In this document: positions 1 to 8,165 of the stretch, piece by piece
How the letters are laid out: each line of letters begins with the position of its first letter
Position numbering within the stretch: position 1 is the first letter of the stretch
From: Moraxellaceae bacterium
Lineage (GTDB): Bacteria; Pseudomonadota; Gammaproteobacteria; Pseudomonadales; Moraxellaceae
Direction: 5' to 3'
Assembly (NCBI GenBank): GCA_003543245.1
Contig: DPJB01000037.1
Span: 448 to 37,891 of the forward strand
DNA length: 37,444 nucleotides
Position numbers and translations under genes: made by a program
Notes under the pieces: generated by a model
Seen by the model: the letters and a program-made list of their open reading frames with translations, nothing else
Databases searched by the model: none
Told to the model about the DNA's origin: nothing

Positions 1-1031
1 GCCTTCAGGGTATCGGACCAGAGTCCGGCTTCCTTGGCATAGGTCTCGACCAGCGCGATCTGCTCATCGGTACGGCCGGTCAGACGCAGATAGGTCAGCG
101 TCTGCTCGTCGATGGAGAACATGGCGGCGGTAGCGCCATATTCCGGGGCCATATTCGAGATCGTGGCACGGTCACCAATGGTCAGGCCGGGTACGCCCTC
201 GCCGTAGAACTCGAGATAGGCGCCAACGACCTTGGACTGACGCAAGAACTCGGTCAGGGCCAGCACGATGTCGGTGGCAGTGATGCCGGGCTGACGCTTG
301 CCGGTGAGCTCGACGCCGACCATGTCCGGGGTACGCATCCAGGAGGCGCGGCCGAGCATGACATTCTCGGCTTCGAGGCCACCGACACCGACAGCGATGA
401 CACCAAGAGCATCAACGTGTGGTGTGTGTGAATCAGTACCGACGCACGTGTCCGGAAAAGCCAGACCATTCTGGTTGTGAATGACCGGCGACATCTTCTC
501 CAGATTGATCTGGTGCATGATGCCATTGCCGGCCGGAATCACGTCCACATTATCAAAGGCCGTCTTGGTCCAGTTGATGAAGTGGAAACGGTCTTCATTG
601 CGGCGATCTTCGATGTCCCGATTTTTCTGGAAAGCATCTTCGATGTAACCACCGCACTCCACAGCGAGCGAGTGATCAACAATCAGCTGCACCGGCACCA
701 CCGGATTCACCTTGGCCGGGTCACCGCCCTGATCGGCAATCGCATCACGCAGACCAGCCAGATCAACAAGGGCGGTCTGACCGAGAATGTCATGACACAC
801 GACACGGGCGGGAAACCACGGAAAATCGCGTTCGCGCTTGCGCTCAATCAGCTGTGTCAGGCACTCGTTGATAATGGCTGGATCAGCCTTGCGCACGATG
901 TTTTCTGCATGTACACGCGCAGTGTACGGCAGGCCGGCCCATGAGCCAGGCTTGATGGCTTCCACCGCGGCACGGGCATCGAAATAATCGAGTCTGGTGC
1001 CGGGCAGGTTCTTGCGAAATTGGGTATTCAT
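1..1031 (-). CDS. acnD: Fe/S-dependent 2-methylcitrate dehydratase AcnD (3' end missing)
   Basis: Open frame entering from the left edge and starting at ATG 1029-1031; 343 complete codons are visible of a family usually about 860 residues long. AcnD is an aconitase-superfamily enzyme that dehydrates 2-methylcitrate to 2-methyl-aconitate in the 2-methylcitrate cycle; PrpF then isomerises the product. The N-terminus (MNTQFRKNLPGTRLDYFDAR), the block VDHSLAVE near residues 118-125 and the aconitase motif DSHT at residues 200-203 fit AcnD. The Fe-S ligand cysteines of the family lie further on and are outside the window. The gene is last in the visible gntR-prpB-prpC-acnD order on the minus strand; prpF would be expected beyond the left edge. 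AcnD is preferred over AcnA because of the N-terminus and the operon; the alternative is unlikely. Confidence 0.93.
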   Translation of the reverse strand, partial: MNTQFRKNLPGTRLDYFDARAAVEAIKPGSWAGLPYTARVHAENIVRKADPAIINECLTQLIERKRERDFPWFPARVVCHDILGQTALVDLAGLRDAIADQGGDPAKVNPVVPVQLIVDHSLAVECGGYIEDAFQKNRDIEDRRNEDRFHFINWTKTAFDNVDVIPAGNGIMHQINLEKMSPVIHNQNGLAFPDTCVGTDSHTPHVDALGVIAVGVGGLEAENVMLGRASWMRTPDMVGVELTGKRQPGITATDIVLALTEFLRQSKVVGAYLEFYGEGVPGLTIGDRATISNMAPEYGATAAMFSIDEQTLTYLRLTGRTDEQIALVETYAKEAGLWSDTLK

Positions 1032-1045
1032 TTTTGACAATCCCG

Positions 1046-1078
1046 AAAAGACTCCCTCTTCTTCACTAAGAGGGAGTC
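1046..1078 (-). terminator. Hairpin with short T run between prpC and acnD
   Basis: A perfect 11-bp stem, GACTCCCTCTT (1050-1060) against AAGAGGGAGTC (1068-1078), with a 7-nt loop. On the minus strand it is followed at once by TTTT (1046-1049). It lies after the prpC stop and only about 20 bases before the acnD ATG. The form is that of a weak rho-independent terminator, attenuator or RNA-processing/stabilising hairpin inside the operon. The sequence cannot decide which. Confidence 0.7.
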
Positions 1079-1112
1079 ATTGCTGATACTGATGCGATAA
1101 CGTGCAGTCCTG

Positions 1113-2276
1113 TTACTTGCGATCTTTCAGCGGCACAAACTTCTGGTCTTCTGGACCAGTGTAGTTGGCGCTCGGACGAATGATCTTGCCGTCGATGCGC
1201 TGCTCGATCACATGAGCAGACCAACCAGCCGTACGGGCAATCACGAAGAGCGGCGTGAACATGGCAGTCGGAACACCCATCATGTGGTAGCTGACAGCGC
1301 TGAACCAGTCGAGATTGGGGAACATCTTCTTGATTTCCTGCATGACCGACTCAAGACGCTCGGCAATATCATACATCTTCATGTTTGACTGCTCGGCACT
1401 CAGCTGGCGAGCCACTTCCTTGATGACCTTGTTACGGGGGTCGCTCACGGTATAAACCGGATGGCCGAAGCCGATAACCACTTCCTTCTTCTCGACGCGG
1501 GCACGGATGTCAGCTTCTGCTTCATCGGGATTGTCGTAACGCTTCTGGATTTCGAAAGCGACCTCATTGGCCCCACCATGCTTTGGACCACGCAGCGCAC
1601 CGATGCCACCGCAGATGGCGGAGAACATGTCGGAGCCGGTGCCAGCGACCACACGCGAGGTAAAGGTCGATGCGTTGAACTCGTGCTCGGCGTACAGGAT
1701 CAGCGAGGTGTGCATCGCACGCACCCAGCTGTCACGGGGCGTTTCACCGTGCAGCAAATGCAGGAAATGACCACCAATGGAATCGTCATCGGTTTCCACA
1801 TCGATGCACTTGCCATTATGGCTGTAGTGGTACCAGTACAGCAGCATCGAACCCAGCGAGGCCATCAGCTTGTCTGCTATGTCACGGGCACCAGGATGGT
1901 TGTGATCATCCTTCTCCGGTGTCAGGCAGCCCAGCACGGATACGCCCGTACGCATTACGTCCATCGGATGAGCAGACGGAGGCAGTTGCTCCAGCGCAGT
2001 CATCAGGGCGGCAGGCAGACCACGCAGTGACTTCAGCTTGGCCTTGTAGCCAGCCAGTTCGGCTGCATTAGGAAGCTTTCCATGTACCAGCAGATAGGCA
2101 ATTTCCTCAAATTCGCTGGTGCCAGCAAGATCCAGAATATCGTAGCCACGGTAGGCCAGATCATTACCGGTGCGGCCGACGGTGCACAGGGCTGTGTTGC
2201 CGGCTGCAGTGCCGGACAGGGCAACTGATTTCTTTGGCTTGAAGCCGGTGTTGGTGGTCTCTGGTGTAGTGCTCAT
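1113..2276 (-). CDS. prpC: 2-methylcitrate synthase PrpC
   Basis: 387 residues, the usual length for PrpC. The enzyme condenses propionyl-CoA with oxaloacetate to 2-methylcitrate, the first step of the 2-methylcitrate cycle, in the cytoplasm. Citrate-synthase-fold catalytic residues are visible: His233 in KHGGANE, His272 in GFGHPVY and Asp323 in DWFSAVSYHMMG. The N-terminal GNTALCTVGRTGNDLAYRGY block is typical of the PrpC/short citrate synthase class rather than the longer hexameric GltA. An AGGAGA ribosome-binding site precedes ATG 2274-2276. It is 35 bases after prpB and part of the same transcript. The operon places it in propionate metabolism rather than the TCA cycle. Confidence 0.96.
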   Translation of the reverse strand: MSTTPETTNTGFKPKKSVALSGTAAGNTALCTVGRTGNDLAYRGYDILDLAGTSEFEEIAYLLVHGKLPNAAELAGYKAKLKSLRGLPAALMTALEQLPPSAHPMDVMRTGVSVLGCLTPEKDDHNHPGARDIADKLMASLGSMLLYWYHYSHNGKCIDVETDDDSIGGHFLHLLHGETPRDSWVRAMHTSLILYAEHEFNASTFTSRVVAGTGSDMFSAICGGIGALRGPKHGGANEVAFEIQKRYDNPDEAEADIRARVEKKEVVIGFGHPVYTVSDPRNKVIKEVARQLSAEQSNMKMYDIAERLESVMQEIKKMFPNLDWFSAVSYHMMGVPTAMFTPLFVIARTAGWSAHVIEQRIDGKIIRPSANYTGPEDQKFVPLKDRK

Positions 2277-2311
2277 GCGTTTTGTCTCCTGAACGGATGC
2301 AGAATCAAAGA

Positions 2312-3193
2312 TTACTTTTTGGCAAACAGCTGATCGATCTTGTCTTCGTAGCTGTGGTAATTCAGAAACTCGTACAGTTCCTTGCGCTTCTGCATCAGGT
2401 CCAGCACGTTTACCTGGGTGCCCTCCTTGCGAACGGCCTCATACACAGCCAGGGCGGCCTTCTGCATGGCTCGCGTCGCAGACAGCGGGTACAGCACCAT
2501 GGCAATGCCCTGCTCGCCCAGTTCCTGGGTCGTGTAGTACGGGGTATCACCAAACTCGGTGATATTGGCCAGCACCGGAACATTCACGGCATCACACACC
2601 TTGCGGTACATGGTGATATCGGTCATGGCCTCGGCAAAAATGGCATCAGCACCAGCGTCAACATAAGCGCCTATACGGTCGATAACACCATTAAGACCTT
2701 CTTTCTGCAGCGAGTCGGTACGCGCCATTACCACAAAGCTTTCGTCGGTCTTGGCATCAACAGCCGCCTTTACACGATCAACCATCTCATCGACAGGAAC
2801 AATTTCCTTGTTCGGGCGATGACCGCAACGCTTCTGTGCCACCTGATCTTCGATATGAACAGCTGCAGCACCCGCCTTGGTCATTTCCTTGATGGTACGT
2901 GCAATGTTGAATGCCCCGCCCCAACCGGTGTCGATATCCACGAGCAGTGGTGTTTCAACCATTGCAGTAATGCGGCGAACGTCGGTCAACACATCGTCCA
3001 GCGAGGTGATGCCCAGATCGGGCAGGCCGTAAGAGTAGTTAGCCACACCCGCGCCAGAAAGATAAATGGCACGATAGCCAACCTGGGTCGCCATCATGGC
3101 AGCATAGGCATTAACGGTGCCCATCACCTGCAGGGGTTTTTCGGTGGCAATGGCCTGGCGGAAACGAGCGCCGGCAGTGAGTTTAGCAGTCAT
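2312..3193 (-). CDS. prpB: 2-methylisocitrate lyase PrpB
   Basis: 293 residues, typical length. PrpB cleaves 2-methylisocitrate to pyruvate and succinate, the final step of the 2-methylcitrate cycle. It belongs to the isocitrate lyase/PEP mutase family, a TIM barrel. The active-site loop K-R-C-G-H is at residues 121-125 (catalytic Cys123), and the metal-binding acidic pair is in LLVDIDTGWG (Asp86, Asp88). The C-terminal ELYEFLNYHSYEDKIDQLF segment is typical for the family. ATG 3191-3193 lies two bases after the gntR stop and its GAGGAG ribosome-binding site overlaps the end of gntR, so the two are almost certainly co-transcribed. Confidence 0.97.
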   Translation of the reverse strand: MTAKLTAGARFRQAIATEKPLQVMGTVNAYAAMMATQVGYRAIYLSGAGVANYSYGLPDLGITSLDDVLTDVRRITAMVETPLLVDIDTGWGGAFNIARTIKEMTKAGAAAVHIEDQVAQKRCGHRPNKEIVPVDEMVDRVKAAVDAKTDESFVVMARTDSLQKEGLNGVIDRIGAYVDAGADAIFAEAMTDITMYRKVCDAVNVPVLANITEFGDTPYYTTQELGEQGIAMVLYPLSATRAMQKAALAVYEAVRKEGTQVNVLDLMQKRKELYEFLNYHSYEDKIDQLFAKK

Positions 3194-3195
3194 GG

Positions 3196-3966
3196 TTACT
3201 CCTCGTTGGGGCTGATACTACCCTGTGCGGCAGCCAGCATGAGTGACGGGCCTTGTGAGCCTGTTCGTTCTCGGAAATGACGTTCAATATTCTGGCGGGC
3301 AGAACTGATATGACGACGCATCAGGATTTCGGCCATTTCGGCATCACGTGACTCGATGGCCTCAATGATGCGGTGATGCTCGCCAAACGCTTTTTGCGGG
3401 CGACCTTCAGTTACCGAAAACTGGTACCGGTAAAGACGGACACGGTGATAAAGCTCGCCACACAGCATCTGGCTGAGCACTTCGTTGCGACTTCCCTGCA
3501 CTATCCGGTAATGAAAGTCGAAGTCACCCTCGTCCTGAAAGTAGGCACGGCCTTCCTGCAACTCAGCCTGTTTCTCGTGCTGGGCCAGCAGATCCTTGAG
3601 ACCCTGAACCTCCTCTGCCGGCATATGCAGTGCAGCAAGGCGCGCGGCCATTCCTTCCATGGCTTCACGTACGTGGTAGATCTGGATGAGCTCATCAAAT
3701 GACAGGGAGATGACACGGACGCCAACGTGGGGAATACGGGTAAGCAGCTTGCGACCTTCAAGGCGGCGCAAGGCTTCACGCAAGGGGCCGCGTGACACCC
3801 CGTAGCGGGCAGCCAGATCAGCCTCGGACATCTTGCTGCCGGGTGCCAGCTCGCCCTTGACGATGGCGTTCTGGATCTCGGTAAACACACGATCCGCCAG
3901 CGTCAGGGCTTCCCCGCCAGTGTCGGCGTCAGAGCGGAAAGAGTTGGTGTCCGGGCTGCTGGCCAT
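3196..3966 (-). CDS. GntR/FadR-family regulator of the prp operon
   Basis: 256 residues. An N-terminal winged helix-turn-helix spans about residues 20-90 (LADRVFTEIQNAIVKGEL ... SRGPLREALRRLEGRKLL, the classic GntR pattern). It is followed by an alpha-helical FCD ligand-binding domain (about residues 98-225) with conserved Asp/His positions in FDFHYRIV and FGEHHRIIEAI that bind metal or ligand in FadR-like proteins. It is first in the gntR-prpB-prpC-acnD operon, as in pseudomonads, so it is inferred to repress the operon until a methylcitrate-cycle intermediate is present. Three candidate operators, ATTGTCGACAAT-like, lie immediately upstream of its start. Alternative calls (a regulator of another organic acid) are unlikely given this linkage. 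Confidence 0.92.
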   Translation of the reverse strand: MASSPDTNSFRSDADTGGEALTLADRVFTEIQNAIVKGELAPGSKMSEADLAARYGVSRGPLREALRRLEGRKLLTRIPHVGVRVISLSFDELIQIYHVREAMEGMAARLAALHMPAEEVQGLKDLLAQHEKQAELQEGRAYFQDEGDFDFHYRIVQGSRNEVLSQMLCGELYHRVRLYRYQFSVTEGRPQKAFGEHHRIIEAIESRDAEMAEILMRRHISSARQNIERHFRERTGSQGPSLMLAAAQGSISPNEE

Positions 3967-3973
3967 GGCTCAC

Positions 3974-4057
3974 ATTGTCGACAATATTAGACTAGAAGCG
4001 AAAGTACTACCCAGTCACAACGGTGTCAACGGGATTGTCGACAATATTGTTGACAAT
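3974..4057. promoter_or_regulatory. Cluster of GntR-type operators (ATTGTCGACAAT) before the prp operon
   Basis: The 12-bp perfect palindrome ATTGTCGACAAT occurs at 3974-3985 and again at 4034-4045. The second copy abuts a near-copy, ATTGTTGACAAT, at 4046-4057, and a half-site TGTCAAC lies at 4024-4030. The first copy is only 8 bases from the gntR start codon and would overlap the transcript start or ribosome-binding region. Palindromes with TTGTC/GACAA arms are common targets of FCD-type GntR proteins. Binding by the adjacent GntR is inferred, not shown. Confidence 0.82.
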
Positions 4058-4074
4058 CTATTGAGCCGGATCAA

Positions 4075-4335
4075 TCAGTCTGTAGCAGACAGGATATCCA
4101 GCAGGGAGAATGGCCAGTTTAATTCACGCCCATCCGGCAGCAGCAATACCGGGATGCGCTCGCCATACTGGCTGACCAGGGCATCCTCCAGAGCGATATC
4201 ATGATAGCGCCATGTGAAGGCCCGGGCAGCGGCCGCCTGGGTGAGTAACGCCTCTGCCTTGTCACACAGATGACAGCCACTGGTGCCCAGCAAAACAAGC
4301 GCCCTGCCCTCATCCATGCAGCCACCGCCAGTCAT
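4075..4335 (-). CDS. Glutaredoxin-like (thioredoxin-fold) small protein
   Basis: 86 residues when started at ATG 4333-4335, which follows the rlmKL stop codon by one base and has GGGGAT upstream as a ribosome-binding site. An in-frame extension into rlmKL is open but would overlap it by about 160 bases. The protein has a CxxC redox motif (Cys21-His-Leu-Cys24, in GTSGCHLCDKAE) and the thioredoxin-fold cis-proline region ERIPVLLLPDG (Pro62). This resembles the short Glrx-like/DUF836 family found next to rlmL in pseudomonads. It probably takes part in thiol-disulfide or iron-sulfur chemistry in the cytoplasm, but the substrate is unknown. Co-transcription with rlmKL is very likely. Confidence 0.85.
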   Translation of the reverse strand: MTGGGCMDEGRALVLLGTSGCHLCDKAEALLTQAAAARAFTWRYHDIALEDALVSQYGERIPVLLLPDGRELNWPFSLLDILSATD

Positions 4336-4336
4336 C

Positions 4337-6484
4337 TCAATCCCCAGCCGTAATGCGCCAGCACTTGTGGATGCCGGGATCACGAGCAAAATCAAAGCCG
4401 ATAGTGGATGGTGAAATATCCTCGATGCGGAAGCGTGCCAACGCATCGGTATCCAGCTTGAACTTGCGGAAATTATTGGAGAAGTAGAGCACACCACCCG
4501 GCGTCAGCAACCGCATGCACAGGACAATCAGCTCAACATGATCCTCCTGCACATCAAACACACCCGGGGTACGCTTGGAATTGGAGAAGGTGGGCGGGTC
4601 CAGGAAAATCAGATCAAACTTTTCCTGGCAGTCTCGCAACCACTGAATACTGTCCGCCTGTTCGAAATAATGATTTTCTGGCGGGATCCCGTTCAACGCG
4701 AAGTTGCGCTCTGCCCACGCCAGATATGTAGGTGACAAATCCACTGTTACCGTACTGGCGGCACCCGCAAGTGCTGCATGGACACTGGCAACACCCGTGT
4801 AAGCAAACAGATTGAGGAAGTGTTTTCCTTTCGCCTCACTCGCCATGCGCAGGCGCAAGGGGCGATGATCCAGAAATAGTCCTGTATCCAGATAGTCCGT
4901 CATGTTGACGAGAAGCCAGGCGTTTCCTTCGCGGACCTCGATGAACTTTCCTTTGCTGCCCTTCTTCTCGTACTGCTGATTGCCTTTCTGACGAGCACGA
5001 ACCTTGATGAAAACCTGCTCGCGATGCAGACCGAAAACATGCCGAATGGCGATAAGTGCAAGCTTGAAGCGTGCCTCTGCCTTTTCAGGATCTACTGATT
5101 TTGGCGGAGCGTACTCCTGTACATGAAGTTGCCCTTCATACACATCCAGTGCCAGATTGAACTCAGGCATATCTGCATCATAAACGCGATAGCAGAAAAC
5201 CTTCTCGGTTTCGGCATGCTTGTGGGCTGCTTTCAGGTTCTTGCGCAAACGATTGGCAAATGCCTCTGCTTCCGGTGGAATAGTGCCTGTTCCCTCTTGA
5301 AAACGAGTAACTTCACGAGAAGAAGCAGCCGGAATGTCTCCATGGCGGGCATAGACGATCAATGCGCCATTATGAAGACGCTCGGTTGCACGGTGGGAAA
5401 AGCCAAGTGCATCAGCATGCTGGATATCCGAGGCAAGGACACAGGCCTGCCAACCGGAAAACTGCTCACTGCTAACCCTTCCCAAAGCGCGGTAAAGGTC
5501 ACGCATGGTTTCCTTTTCACCCAGTCGCTCACCATAAGGTGGATTACAAACCAGCAAGCCGTTGCCAAGTGGTGAGTCGGTGATGGGCTTGCGCAACTCG
5601 TAAAGCGCCTTGCGTTGCAAGGTAATCAATTTGCCAACACCAGCAACATCCACGTTGCGTTGCGCAGAAAGCAGTGCCTCCTCACTTGCATCAAACCCGA
5701 AAATCGATGGCAACGCTTTTCTCAGTCCTTCGTGGCGCCGCTCTTCTGCCTCATCCCTGATTGCTTTCCATACAACCGGATCATGTGCAGAAAAACCCAT
5801 AAATCCGTAATAATCACGATTGATGCCGGGGGCAATGTCAGCCGACATCCAGGCAGCCTCAATCAGGAACGTGCCTGAACCACACATGGGATCAACAAAC
5901 GCGTTCAGATCTGATGAAGGCCAGCCCGCCTGCATGAGCAAGGTTGCCGCCAGTGTTTCTTTGAGCGGCGCCTCCGTCATGGCCACGCGATATCCCCGCT
6001 TGTGCAGGCTATCACCAGACAGGTCAATGCTTACCTGAAAACCACGGGCACTGGCATGAACCTGCAACGGGACATCCGGACGATCGACGCTGACGTTGGG
6101 TCGCACACCATGATGCTCACGGCAATGATCAACCACGGCATCCTTGAGTTTCAGCGAGACATACTGCGTATGAATTTTTACATCACGCATGGCAGTGGTA
6201 TGAACGGCAATCGTGCCCCGCGGATCAAGAACATCACCCCACGGATACTCCACAGCAGCATCATAGAGTTCATCTGTACTGGTGGACTCAACATCGAACA
6301 GCGGCAACAGCACACGAGAGGCAATACGGGACCACAGGCAAATCCTGGCGGCCTGCTCCATGGTGCCACAGGCAAGAATGGCACCACGATCACGACGCAG
6401 ATCAGTCATGCCGAGCGCCCGCAGCTCCTGCTCCAGCACGGCTTCGGCGCCATCGCCGCAGGTTACCACTACATCAATGATCAT
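4337..6484 (-). CDS. rlmKL: Bifunctional 23S rRNA (m2G2445 / m7G2069) methyltransferase RlmKL
   Basis: 715 residues, matching the fused RlmL-RlmK length. The N-terminus carries a THUMP RNA-binding domain (about residues 45-155). The RlmL methyltransferase domain has the DPMCGSGTFLIEA SAM motif (198-210) and the catalytic NPPYGER motif (314-320) for N2-methylation of G2445. The C-terminal RlmK Rossmann domain has NLFAYTGVASVHAA (558-571) and DPPTFSNSKR (629-638) for N7-methylation of G2069. It acts on helix 74 of 23S rRNA during 50S assembly. The start at 6484 lacks a strong Shine-Dalgarno, but the N-terminal sequence fits the family. The downstream redox gene follows with a one-base gap. Confidence 0.97.
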   Translation of the reverse strand: MIIDVVVTCGDGAEAVLEQELRALGMTDLRRDRGAILACGTMEQAARICLWSRIASRVLLPLFDVESTSTDELYDAAVEYPWGDVLDPRGTIAVHTTAMRDVKIHTQYVSLKLKDAVVDHCREHHGVRPNVSVDRPDVPLQVHASARGFQVSIDLSGDSLHKRGYRVAMTEAPLKETLAATLLMQAGWPSSDLNAFVDPMCGSGTFLIEAAWMSADIAPGINRDYYGFMGFSAHDPVVWKAIRDEAEERRHEGLRKALPSIFGFDASEEALLSAQRNVDVAGVGKLITLQRKALYELRKPITDSPLGNGLLVCNPPYGERLGEKETMRDLYRALGRVSSEQFSGWQACVLASDIQHADALGFSHRATERLHNGALIVYARHGDIPAASSREVTRFQEGTGTIPPEAEAFANRLRKNLKAAHKHAETEKVFCYRVYDADMPEFNLALDVYEGQLHVQEYAPPKSVDPEKAEARFKLALIAIRHVFGLHREQVFIKVRARQKGNQQYEKKGSKGKFIEVREGNAWLLVNMTDYLDTGLFLDHRPLRLRMASEAKGKHFLNLFAYTGVASVHAALAGAASTVTVDLSPTYLAWAERNFALNGIPPENHYFEQADSIQWLRDCQEKFDLIFLDPPTFSNSKRTPGVFDVQEDHVELIVLCMRLLTPGGVLYFSNNFRKFKLDTDALARFRIEDISPSTIGFDFARDPGIHKCWRITAGD

Positions 6485-6645
6485 AAGTCACACGTTTTCA
6501 ATCAGTTAGGCTCGCAAGCCGATAAAGTCAACCAAGTATTGCCACTTGGACTGCTTTGGTTACATTGTTATGAAGAATTAATCATCGACAGCATCGCCGA
6601 TCCGTATTACTAATCATCAAGCGGCTTTCGTTGTACCGCAATCGT

Positions 6646-6701
6646 GTTGTCATGATTGTGAAGCATGACAACCTGTCTTTCAGCTGGCGGCTAATGCCGC
6701 C
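6646..6701 (+). promoter_or_regulatory. Two hairpins in the leader of rmf
   Basis: An inverted repeat with 9-bp arms, GTTGTCATG (6646-6654) and CATGACAAC (6664-6672), is followed by a GC hairpin, GGCGGC-TAAT-GCCGCC (6686-6701). The second ends about 12 bases before the AAGGTG ribosome-binding site of rmf (6714-6719). They could be 5'-UTR structures that stabilise the mRNA or control its translation, or the first could be a protein-binding operator. The repeats are plainly visible; their role is inferred. Confidence 0.5.
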
Positions 6702-6723
6702 TGTGGACTCCAGAAGGTGAACC

Positions 6724-6924
6724 ATGAAGCGACAGAAAAGGGAACGTGACGAACTGCTTTTTGCCCGCGGCTTCAAGGCCGGGTTGACCGGGCGCTCCGT
6801 AGATACCTGCCCCTATCAGGACATCAATCTCCGACAACACTGGGTTGCTGGCTGGCGTGAAGGCCGCATCAATGAGCGAGAGGGCTATAGTGGCGTTTCT
6901 GCCCTGCATCTCGTTCCCGTCTGA
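6724..6924 (+). CDS. rmf: Ribosome modulation factor RMF
   Basis: 66 residues, small and basic. RMF binds the 30S subunit near the anti-Shine-Dalgarno region in stationary phase or starvation and drives dimerisation of 70S ribosomes into inactive 100S particles. The family pattern is recognisable: basic N-terminus (MKRQKRERDE), FARGFKAGLTGRS, CPYQD, and the RQHWVAGWREGR block. The Tyr/Trp and CP positions match E. coli and Pseudomonas RMF. AAGGTG lies 4 bases before the ATG. Position between rlmKL and pyrD is the conserved pseudomonad arrangement. Because it is alone on the plus strand, it must have its own promoter in 6485-6645. Stationary-phase control is expected from the family but no clear promoter was assigned. 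Confidence 0.93.
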   Translation: MKRQKRERDELLFARGFKAGLTGRSVDTCPYQDINLRQHWVAGWREGRINEREGYSGVSALHLVPV

Positions 6925-7016
6925 GCCGTTTAAACCGGCCCTGCACTAACCCATGTGCATGCTCTTGCAAGCTGCCAGCCCTTGCTGCCGACTGCAAGAC
7001 CATGCCCACGGGAGTC

Positions 7017-8042
7017 TTAATCCCGTTTGGCCGCATTTATTGCCGTTGCCGCATCGCGAATCAGCGCAGGGCCCCGATAAATAAAACCTGTGTAGATCTG
7101 TACCAGAGCAGCACCTGCCTCAATTTTTTCTGCAGCACTCACACCATCGGTAATACCGCCAACCCCTATGACAGGCAGGGCGCCATCCAGAGCCTGAACA
7201 AGCTCACGCAGCACGCGTGTCGATGAGGACCGCACTGGCGCTCCGCTCAGCCCCCCCGCCTCTTCCGCATGAGGCAAGCCCTCAACCCCGACCCTGCTGA
7301 TGGTCGTATTGGTTGCAATTACACCATCTATCTCAAACTGCCGAAGCAGATTGGCAATGGTCTCAACGTCCTCTGCAAGCAGGTCAGGAGCAATCTTGAC
7401 TACCAGCGGCACATGACGCCCATGCTGGGTTGCCAGTTGTTGCTGCCGGTTTTTCAGTGGCTCCAGTAGCGCGGCCAATGCTTCACCGGACTGAAGACTG
7501 CGCAGCCCCTGGGTATTGGGGGAAGAAATATTGACCGTCACATAACTGGCATGGGCATACACACGGTCAAGACAAGCCAGATAATCGTCGGCCGCACGCT
7601 CTACAGGCGTATCAAAGTTCTTGCCGATGTTGATCCCCAGGATGCCCCGATAGCGAGCCTGCTCGACCTGTCGGACAAGATAGTCAACGCCAAGGTTGTT
7701 GAAGCCCATGCGATTGATGATCGCAGTCGCTTCAGGCAGGCGAAAGAGGCGTGGTTGGGGATTACCCGGCTGTGGTCGCGGGGTTACGGTGCCTATTTCA
7801 ATGAAACCAAAGCCCAGTGCCGCCAACCCGTCAATATGGTCGCCGTTCTTGTCCAGCCCTGCCGCCAGCCCTACCGGATTAGGGAAATCCAGCCCCATCA
7901 GCGTGACCCGCTGCTCGGGAACGGCCGGTAGAAGCCGCAGCAGACCTGCCCTCTCGGCAAGACTGATGCCTGCCAGTGACAGATGATGCGCCGTTTCAGG
8001 GGGGAGCGAAAAGAGCAGGCTTCGGGCCACGGAGTAAAGCAT
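7017..8042 (-). CDS. pyrD: Dihydroorotate dehydrogenase (quinone), class 2
   Basis: 341 residues. It oxidises dihydroorotate to orotate with FMN and passes electrons to membrane ubiquinone, the fourth step of pyrimidine synthesis. The class-2 N-terminal membrane-associating helices (MLYSVARSLLFSLPPETAHHLSLAG) are present. FMN/substrate motifs visible include GLAAGLDKNGD (Lys65), INRMGFNN (110-116), the catalytic-base loop NISSPNTQGLR (Ser174), KIAPDL and the phosphate-binding VIGVGGI region. The gene stands alone on the minus strand, separated from the upstream MMPL gene by a strong terminator. Confidence 0.97.
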   Translation of the reverse strand: MLYSVARSLLFSLPPETAHHLSLAGISLAERAGLLRLLPAVPEQRVTLMGLDFPNPVGLAAGLDKNGDHIDGLAALGFGFIEIGTVTPRPQPGNPQPRLFRLPEATAIINRMGFNNLGVDYLVRQVEQARYRGILGINIGKNFDTPVERAADDYLACLDRVYAHASYVTVNISSPNTQGLRSLQSGEALAALLEPLKNRQQQLATQHGRHVPLVVKIAPDLLAEDVETIANLLRQFEIDGVIATNTTISRVGVEGLPHAEEAGGLSGAPVRSSSTRVLRELVQALDGALPVIGVGGITDGVSAAEKIEAGAALVQIYTGFIYRGPALIRDAATAINAAKRD

Positions 8043-8111
8043 GACAGGTACACGTCCGGATTCAGATGGCGCGCATTATATGCCAATCATGTCGCCGGCG
8101 CTGCGCCCATG

Positions 8112-8144
8112 AAAAAAGGGGGCCCTCCAGAGAGGGCCCCCTTT
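8112..8144 (-). terminator. Rho-independent terminator after the MMPL permease gene
   Basis: A 13-bp stem, with GGGGGCCCTC (8118-8127) and GAGGGCCCCC (8132-8141) as its GC core and a CAGA loop, is flanked by AAAAAA at 8112-8117, which reads as a T run on the minus strand. It sits 22 bases past the stop of the permease gene and isolates that operon from pyrD. Confidence 0.9.
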
Positions 8145-8165
8145 CACACAACCTGCAGGAGCAGA

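Noticed and set aside
477..944. 155-codon open frame on the plus strand inside acnD
   Set aside because: It is a frame shadow of acnD, which has strong family motifs on the opposite strand.
2282..3280. 332-codon open frame on the plus strand
   Set aside because: It lies antisense to prpB, which is clear; composition (His/Gln/Asn-rich) is typical of an antisense shadow.
4336..4497. Upstream extension of the glutaredoxin-like gene to an earlier Met
   Set aside because: It would overlap rlmKL by about 160 bases, while the ATG at 4333-4335 has a good ribosome-binding site and gives the normal family length.
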